Shown piece by piece: positions 6,164 through 10,130 of a stretch of 10,130 nt of DNA (its first letter is position 1; every line of letters begins with the position of its first letter). Under the pieces are notes generated by a model. It did not search any database, was not told the origin of the DNA, and saw only the letters and a list, made by a program, of their open reading frames with translations. The DNA lies in the NCBI GenBank assembly GCA_021845555.1, contig JAJZVS010000113.1:1-10130 (forward strand). Reading direction: 5' to 3'. The DNA is from Pseudomonadota bacterium (GTDB lineage Bacteria; Pseudomonadota; Alphaproteobacteria; Acetobacterales; Acetobacteraceae). A program made the position numbers and the translations under genes.

Positions 6164-7696
6164 ATGTCCGGCTCGGAACCCTCCGTCCCGCATCGTGCCC
6201 TGATCACCGGCTGCGTCATGATGGCGACGCTGATGCAGGTGCTGGACGCGGCGATCGCCAATGTGGCGCTGCCCTATATGCAGGGCAGCCTGTCGGCCAC
6301 CCAGGATGAGATCACCTGGGTGCTGACGTCCTATGTGATCGCCGCGGCGATCATGACCGCCCCGGTGGGATGGATGGCGGTGCGCTTCGGGCGCAAGCGG
6401 CTGTTCATCATTTGCCTGGCCGGGTTCACGGTGTTCTCGATGCTGTGCGGCGCGGCCGAGAGCCTGACGCAGATGGTGCTGTTCCGCCTGGCCCAGGGGA
6501 TGTTCGGCGCGGCGCTGGTGCCGCTGTCGCAGGCCACCATGCTGGACATCTACCCGTTCCACCGGCGCGCCTATGCGATGGCGATCTTCAGCTCCGGGGT
6601 GATGATCGGCCCGATCATGGGGCCGACACTCGGCGGCTACCTGACCTACATCTACAATTGGCGCTACGTGTTCTACGTGAACCTGCCGTTCGGTCTGCTG
6701 GCGATCGCCGGTCTTGCGCTGTTCCTGCCCAATACCGAGCCGAAGCGGGAGCTGCGGTTCGACTGGTGGGGGTTCTCGGTGCTGGCCCTCGGGGTGGGGT
6801 CCTTGCAGATGATGCTGGACCGCGGCCAGCTGCTGGATTGGTTCTCCTCGCGCGAGATCATCCTGTATGCCACCCTGGCCGGGCTGGGGTTCTACCTGTT
6901 CATCGTGCACATGCTGACGGCGCGGCGGCCGTTCCTCGATCCGGCGGTGTTCCGCGACCGCAATTTCGTCGCCTCCGTCACCATGGGGTTCTTCGTCTCG
7001 ATGGTGATGCTCGCCACTTCGGCGCTGCTCGCGCCCTATCTGCAGGATCTGGCGAACTACCCGGTGTTCGACGCCGGCATCGCGCTGGCCCCGCGCGGGC
7101 TCGGCACGATGGCGGCGATGTTCTTCGCTTCCTGGCTCAGCGCGCGGGTGGACAGCCGCAAGATCATGGCGGTGGGCCTGATGGTCCTCGGTTTCGCGCT
7201 GCATACCATGAGCCGCTGGACCCCGGACGTGACCGAGGCGCAGATGATGCTCACCTTGGTGGTTCAAGGCTTCGCCATCGGCCTGATCTTCAACCCGATG
7301 ACGGTGGTGGCCTTCGTCACCCTGCCGGCGCGGCTGCGCGGGGAGGGGACCGCGTTGCAGGCGCTGGGGCGGAACATGGGCCAGGCGATCGGCATCTCGG
7401 TCAGCACCTTCACGTTGGAACGCAGCGCGCAGGCGATGCACGCCGATCTGGCGGGGCGGATCACGCCGTTCGACCGGCTGCTGCAAGGGACCGGGGCGGT
7501 GGCGCGGTATTTCGACCCGACCACCGCGCACGGCGCCGCGCTGCTGAATGCCACGATCAACCGGCAGGCGCAGATCATCGCCTACAACAACGACTTCTTC
7601 GCGATGACGTTCATCGTCGTGCCGCCGCTGCTGCTGCTGCTGCTGCTGCTGTTGCGGCGCGCGCCGCCGCCGCCGGCGGCGCCAGCGCGGTCGTAG
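6164..7696 (+). CDS. DHA2-family (EmrB/QacA-like) MFS efflux permease
   Basis: This encodes 510 residues, the usual size for a 14-helix drug:H+ antiporter in the inner membrane. LDAAIANVALPYMQ (28-41) is the helix-1 motif (commonly LDxTIVNVALP). GWMAVRFGRKRLF (69-81) is motif A between helices 2 and 3, and GPIMGPTLGGYLT (149-161) is antiporter motif C in helix 5. NWRYVFYVNLPFG (165-177) and APRGLGTMAAM (309-319) are typical of the subfamily. A periplasmic segment at about 420-477 precedes the last helix. The last helix contains nine leucines in a row and is followed by an arginine/proline tail. Such permeases often pair with an EmrA-type membrane-fusion protein and a MarR or TetR regulator; neither is seen here. 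No good Shine-Dalgarno sequence precedes the ATG, but a later start at residue 19 would cut into helix 1. Exported compound unknown. Confidence 0.9.
   Translation: MSGSEPSVPHRALITGCVMMATLMQVLDAAIANVALPYMQGSLSATQDEITWVLTSYVIAAAIMTAPVGWMAVRFGRKRLFIICLAGFTVFSMLCGAAESLTQMVLFRLAQGMFGAALVPLSQATMLDIYPFHRRAYAMAIFSSGVMIGPIMGPTLGGYLTYIYNWRYVFYVNLPFGLLAIAGLALFLPNTEPKRELRFDWWGFSVLALGVGSLQMMLDRGQLLDWFSSREIILYATLAGLGFYLFIVHMLTARRPFLDPAVFRDRNFVASVTMGFFVSMVMLATSALLAPYLQDLANYPVFDAGIALAPRGLGTMAAMFFASWLSARVDSRKIMAVGLMVLGFALHTMSRWTPDVTEAQMMLTLVVQGFAIGLIFNPMTVVAFVTLPARLRGEGTALQALGRNMGQAIGISVSTFTLERSAQAMHADLAGRITPFDRLLQGTGAVARYFDPTTAHGAALLNATINRQAQIIAYNNDFFAMTFIVVPPLLLLLLLLLRRAPPPPAAPARS
7628..7651 (+). repeat. 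(CTG)8 trinucleotide repeat inside the MFS gene
   Basis: Eight perfect CTG codons, followed by TTG, encode a run of nine leucines in the last helix of the permease. The unit is a codon, so slippage would change helix length without shifting frame. A CCG/GCG-rich stretch follows and gives the PPPP tail. Confidence 0.85.
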
Positions 7697-7743
7697 GGCG
7701 CGGCGGGGTGGAATCCCGGCCGGCCGCGGGCTAGACTCAGGTC

Positions 7744-8328
7744 ATGGTCGCTCTGCGCAAACAGCCGCCGCCCGCGATGACGGTCGAGGAGTTCCTGGCC
7801 TGGGACAACGGCGACCGCAGCGGCCGGCTGTGGCAGCTGCGCGATGGCGCGCCGGAGGCAATGGCCCCGGCCACCGAGGCGCATGGCGCGATCCAGTCCG
7901 AGCTTGCCCGTCTGATCGGCAACCACCTGCTGCACACCGGCCGCCCGTGCCGGGTGGTGACCACCCCGGGCGTGGTGCCCCGCGTCCGCTCCAGCGCGAA
8001 TGTGCGCATCCCCGATCTCGCCGTCACCTCTGCCCCGCCGGGCCGGGAGCGGCTGCTGAGCGAGCCGGTGCTGGTGATCGAGATCCTCTCCCCCTCCAAC
8101 GCCGAGCAGACCTGGGCCAATGTCTGGGCCTACACCACCATCCCCAGCGTGACCGAGATCCTGGTGGTTTCCAGCACCGCGGTCCGCGCTGAGTTGCTGG
8201 TCCGCGGCAGCGACGGCACCTGGCCGGGCGGCGCCGAGACGCTCGGCCCGGACGCGAGGCTGCGGCTCGGCAGCATCGATCTGATGCTGCCGCTGGCGGC
8301 GCTGTATCGCACTACCGTGCTCGCTTAG
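7744..8328 (+). CDS. Uma2-family endonuclease-like protein (DUF820)
   Basis: This encodes 194 residues with the Uma2 layout of the PD-(D/E)xK superfamily: MTVEEFLAWD at the N-terminus, EAHGAIQSELARLIGNHL (45-62), the acidic strand IPDLAV (89-94, Asp91) and VLVIEILSPSN (109-119, Glu113). In most Uma2 proteins I know, a lysine follows in a D-x-x-x-K-x-x-x-Y helix. Here the matching segment is AEQTWANVWAYTTIPS (120-135), with asparagine or tryptophan and no lysine. The protein may be inactive, use another residue, or belong to a variant subfamily. Members are common in cyanobacteria and some proteobacteria, with no agreed function. The ATG follows the MFS stop by 47 bases. Its stop is 10 bases before plsY, so it is probably co-transcribed with plsY and dprA. 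Family call is firm; activity is uncertain. Confidence 0.85.
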   Translation: MVALRKQPPPAMTVEEFLAWDNGDRSGRLWQLRDGAPEAMAPATEAHGAIQSELARLIGNHLLHTGRPCRVVTTPGVVPRVRSSANVRIPDLAVTSAPPGRERLLSEPVLVIEILSPSNAEQTWANVWAYTTIPSVTEILVVSSTAVRAELLVRGSDGTWPGGAETLGPDARLRLGSIDLMLPLAALYRTTVLA

Positions 8329-8338
8329 CGGGCCGGGC

Positions 8339-8950
8339 ATGTCCCCTGCCGCCCTGATCGCCCTCAGCGCCCTGCTGGGGGGGTATCTCCTCGGCTCCAT
8401 CCCGTTCGGGCTGCTGCTTACGCGCGCGGCCGGTCTCGGCGACATCCGCCAGGTGGGATCGGGCAATATCGGTGCCACCAACGTGCTGCGTACCGGGCGC
8501 AAGGGGTTGGCGGCCACTACCCTGGTGCTGGATGGCGGTAAGGGTGCGGCGGCTGTGCTGATCGCCGCGGCGCTGGCCGGGCCGGCGGCCGCGCCAGCCG
8601 CCCCCCTCTGGGCCGGCGCCGGCGCGGTGCTCGGGCATCTGTTCCCGGTCTGGCTCGGCTTCCGCGGCGGCAAGGGGGTCGCGACCGGGCTTGGCGTGCT
8701 GCTGGCGGCGGCCTGGCCGGTGGGGGCGGTGGCCTGCGCGGTGTGGTTGGTGGTGGCGAAGCTGGCGCGGTTCTCCTCGCTGGCGGCGCTGACGGCGTTC
8801 GCGTCCGCCCCGCTCGCCGCCACGCTGCTGGCCGGGCCGGGCCTCGTTAAGCTCTCCTTGGCGATTGCCGTGCTGGTGTTCGCCCGCCACCACGCCAACA
8901 TCCGCCGCCTGTTTGCCGGCACGGAGCCCAGGATCGGGCAGAAGGCGTAA
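8339..8950 (+). CDS. plsY: Acyl-phosphate:glycerol-3-phosphate acyltransferase PlsY
   Basis: This encodes 203 residues of an inner-membrane enzyme that moves the acyl group from acyl-phosphate to glycerol 3-phosphate, giving lysophosphatidic acid, the first step of phospholipid synthesis in bacteria that use PlsX/PlsY. All three conserved cytoplasmic motifs are present: GSIPFGLLL then GSGNIGATNVLR (19-27, 40-51), LDGGKG (64-69) and GHLFPVWLGFRGGKGVATGLG (99-119). Five hydrophobic segments and the C-terminal RHHANIRRLFAGTE (183-196) complete the family pattern. The length is normal. The ATG lies 10 bases after the Uma2 stop with only a weak G-rich site before it. dprA starts 16 bases downstream. 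A plsY-dprA order is widespread in bacteria, in alphaproteobacteria often with pyrC before and topA after; here no pyrC precedes it. Confidence 0.96.
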   Translation: MSPAALIALSALLGGYLLGSIPFGLLLTRAAGLGDIRQVGSGNIGATNVLRTGRKGLAATTLVLDGGKGAAAVLIAAALAGPAAAPAAPLWAGAGAVLGHLFPVWLGFRGGKGVATGLGVLLAAAWPVGAVACAVWLVVAKLARFSSLAALTAFASAPLAATLLAGPGLVKLSLAIAVLVFARHHANIRRLFAGTEPRIGQKA

Positions 8951-8953
8951 ATC

Positions 8954-8959
8954 AGGGAG
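8954..8959 (+). promoter_or_regulatory. Ribosome binding site of dprA
   Basis: AGGGAG lies seven bases before the ATG at 8967, in the 16-base gap after plsY. It supports that start for dprA. Confidence 0.6.
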
Positions 8960-8966
8960 CCCGCCC

Positions 8967-10130
8967 ATGCGCCGCCGGCCCGCGCCGGATGATACGGTCC
9001 TGCTCGACCGGCTGCGCCTGATCCGCACGGACGGCATCGGCCCGCTGACGTTCCGCCGCCTGCTCGCCCGCTTCCCCGATCCGGCGGAGGCGATCGCCGC
9101 ACTGCCCGGCCTCGCCCGCGCCGGCGGCCGGGCCGGCCCGCCGGCAGTGCCGGGCCGGGCCGAGGCGGCGCGGGAAGTCGAAGCTCTGGCCAGGCTCGGC
9201 GGGCGTTTCCTGGTGCTCGGCCAGCCGCTCTACCCGAAGCTGCTCGCGCTGCTGGAAGACGCGCCGCCGCTGCTCGCCTGTCTGGGCGATCCGGCCGCGC
9301 TCGACGGCCGCGCGGTGGCGCTGGTCGGCGGGCGCAACGCCTCGGCCAACGGGGCGCGCATGGCCGAAGGGCTGGCGGCAGAACTGGCGGGCGCCGGGCT
9401 CGTGGTCGTCTCCGGTCTCGCGCGCGGGATCGACGCCGCGGCGCATGCAGGCGCGCTCTCCGCCGGGCACACCGTCGCCGCGGTGGCCGGCGGGCTCGAC
9501 TGCCCCTATCCGCCCGAGCACGCTGATCTGCAGCGCCGCATCGCCGCGGGCGGCGCGGTGGTGAGCGAGGTCCCCCTCGGCACCGCGCCGCAAGCCCGCC
9601 ACTTTCCCCGCCGCAACCGCATCATCGCCGGCCTCGCGCTCGGCGTGATCGTGATCGAGGCGGCGCCGCGCTCGGGCAGCCTGATCACCGCGCGGCTCGC
9701 GCAGGAGGCGGGACGGGAGATTTTCGCCGTCCCCGGCTCGCCGCTCGATCCCCGCGCGCGCGGCTCGAACGACCTGATCCGCCAAGGCGCGCATCTGACC
9801 GAAACCGCCACGGACGTGCTTGAGAATCTGCCCGACCATCCGCTGCGCCAGGGCCTGGCGCGCGACCCGCTGTTCGCCCGCGGCGCGCCCTCTGCCCTGG
9901 CGGAATCGGACCGGGAGGCAGCCCCGCCCGCAGAAGATGCGCCCGATCCGCCGCCTTCGGTGCTGCGCGAGGCCCGGTCCCAGGTGGCCGGGCTGCTCGG
10001 CCCGGCGCCGACGGCGGTTGACGATCTGATACGCCGCTGCCAGTTGTCTCCGGCTGCCGTGATGGCGGCACTGCTGGAACTGGAACTCGCCGGGCGGATA
10101 GAAACCCTGCCGGGGCAGCGCGTGGCTTTG
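8967..10130 (+). CDS. dprA: DNA-processing protein DprA (3' partial)
   Basis: The frame stays open to the right edge, giving 388 residues. DprA binds incoming single-stranded DNA and loads RecA during transformation; in non-competent bacteria it is kept with roles in recombination. Domains in order: a helical SAM-like N-terminal domain (about 10-52, LIRTDGIGPLTFRRLL), an extended Rossmann fold (about 75-290), a proline/alanine/acid-rich linker (about 305-340) and a DprA-type winged helix (345-388, PTAVDDLIRRCQLS then LELELAGRIETLPGQ). Rossmann signatures are VGGRNAS (120-126), SGLARGIDAAAH (149-160), GGLDCPYPPEH (175-185), HFPRRNRIIAGLA (212-224), RSGSLITARLA (234-244, usual in the family) and PGSPLDPRARGSN (256-268). 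The ATG has AGGGAG seven bases upstream. Comparison with the winged-helix pattern suggests only a few C-terminal residues are missing. It is the last gene of the Uma2-plsY-dprA run. Confidence 0.95.
   Translation, partial: MRRRPAPDDTVLLDRLRLIRTDGIGPLTFRRLLARFPDPAEAIAALPGLARAGGRAGPPAVPGRAEAAREVEALARLGGRFLVLGQPLYPKLLALLEDAPPLLACLGDPAALDGRAVALVGGRNASANGARMAEGLAAELAGAGLVVVSGLARGIDAAAHAGALSAGHTVAAVAGGLDCPYPPEHADLQRRIAAGGAVVSEVPLGTAPQARHFPRRNRIIAGLALGVIVIEAAPRSGSLITARLAQEAGREIFAVPGSPLDPRARGSNDLIRQGAHLTETATDVLENLPDHPLRQGLARDPLFARGAPSALAESDREAAPPAEDAPDPPPSVLREARSQVAGLLGPAPTAVDDLIRRCQLSPAAVMAALLELELAGRIETLPGQRVAL

Noticed and set aside
5765..7531. Long minus-strand open frame (588 codons) opposite the MFS gene
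   Set aside because: It runs from the antisense of a well-recognised permease into the stress-protein gene in another frame, and its composition (Arg, His, Gln, Pro) is that of a shadow frame.
7582..9102. Minus-strand open frame (506 codons) across Uma2, plsY and the dprA start
   Set aside because: It spans three well-supported genes on the other strand and shows only low-complexity Ala/Arg/Gly/Pro sequence.
1..10130. Search for defence systems, CRISPR, tRNA/rRNA, IS elements or phage genes
   Set aside because: No spaced repeat arrays, no tRNA-like cloverleaf, no transposase or integrase motifs and no marked composition break were seen. The Uma2 gene alone is not evidence of a defence system.

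Overview
The window is about 10.1 kb of very GC-rich DNA (roughly 70% by eye) from a bacterial chromosome. Dense packing, GTGA/ATGA gene overlaps, a plsY-dprA pair and the style of the proteins suggest an alphaproteobacterium. Acetobacteraceae or a related order is a guess from protein style, not from a marker gene. No RNA gene, IS element, phage gene or CRISPR array is visible. Most of the window is ordinary housekeeping or metabolic sequence.

Layout. (1) Positions 1-1937, + strand: a tightly overlapping run of a Gfo/Idh/MocA oxidoreductase (5' end outside the window), a GNAT acetyltransferase and a cytoplasmic sulfite-oxidase-like molybdoenzyme. A C/G-rich hairpin and G-run element follows. 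(2) Positions 1983-3627, - strand: a two-gene unit of a luciferase-like (LLM) flavin-dependent oxidoreductase followed by a small cupin. (3) Positions 3628-3940: a 313-base divergent intergenic region with a 14-bp tandem repeat and a leader hairpin. (4) Positions 3941-5215, + strand: a membrane protein fusing an N-terminal DUF1634 domain to a TauE/SafE sulfite/anion exporter domain. It ends at a strong hairpin shared with the next, convergent gene. (5) Positions 5259-6065, - strand: a two-domain universal stress protein. (6) Positions 6164-7696, + strand: a 14-helix DHA2-type MFS efflux permease with an eight-fold CTG repeat at its 3' end. (7) Positions 7744 to the right edge, + strand: a Uma2-family nuclease-like protein, plsY and dprA. 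dprA is open at its 3' end and only a few residues appear to be missing.

How the genes may work together. Genes 1-3 look translationally coupled but do not form an obvious pathway. LLM and cupin probably form one operon. Three neighbours (sulfite-oxidase-like enzyme, LLM oxidoreductase, TauE/SafE exporter) belong to superfamilies with members in sulfonate/sulfite metabolism, which allows a speculative sulfur-handling link. plsY (phospholipid synthesis) next to dprA (DNA uptake/recombination) is a common bacterial arrangement, and the Uma2 gene sits only 10 bases upstream of plsY. The most notable points are the DUF1634-TauE fusion, the Uma2 protein that seems to lack the family's usual lysine, and the hairpin/G-quadruplex element between convergent genes. 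I see no convincing new multi-gene system.
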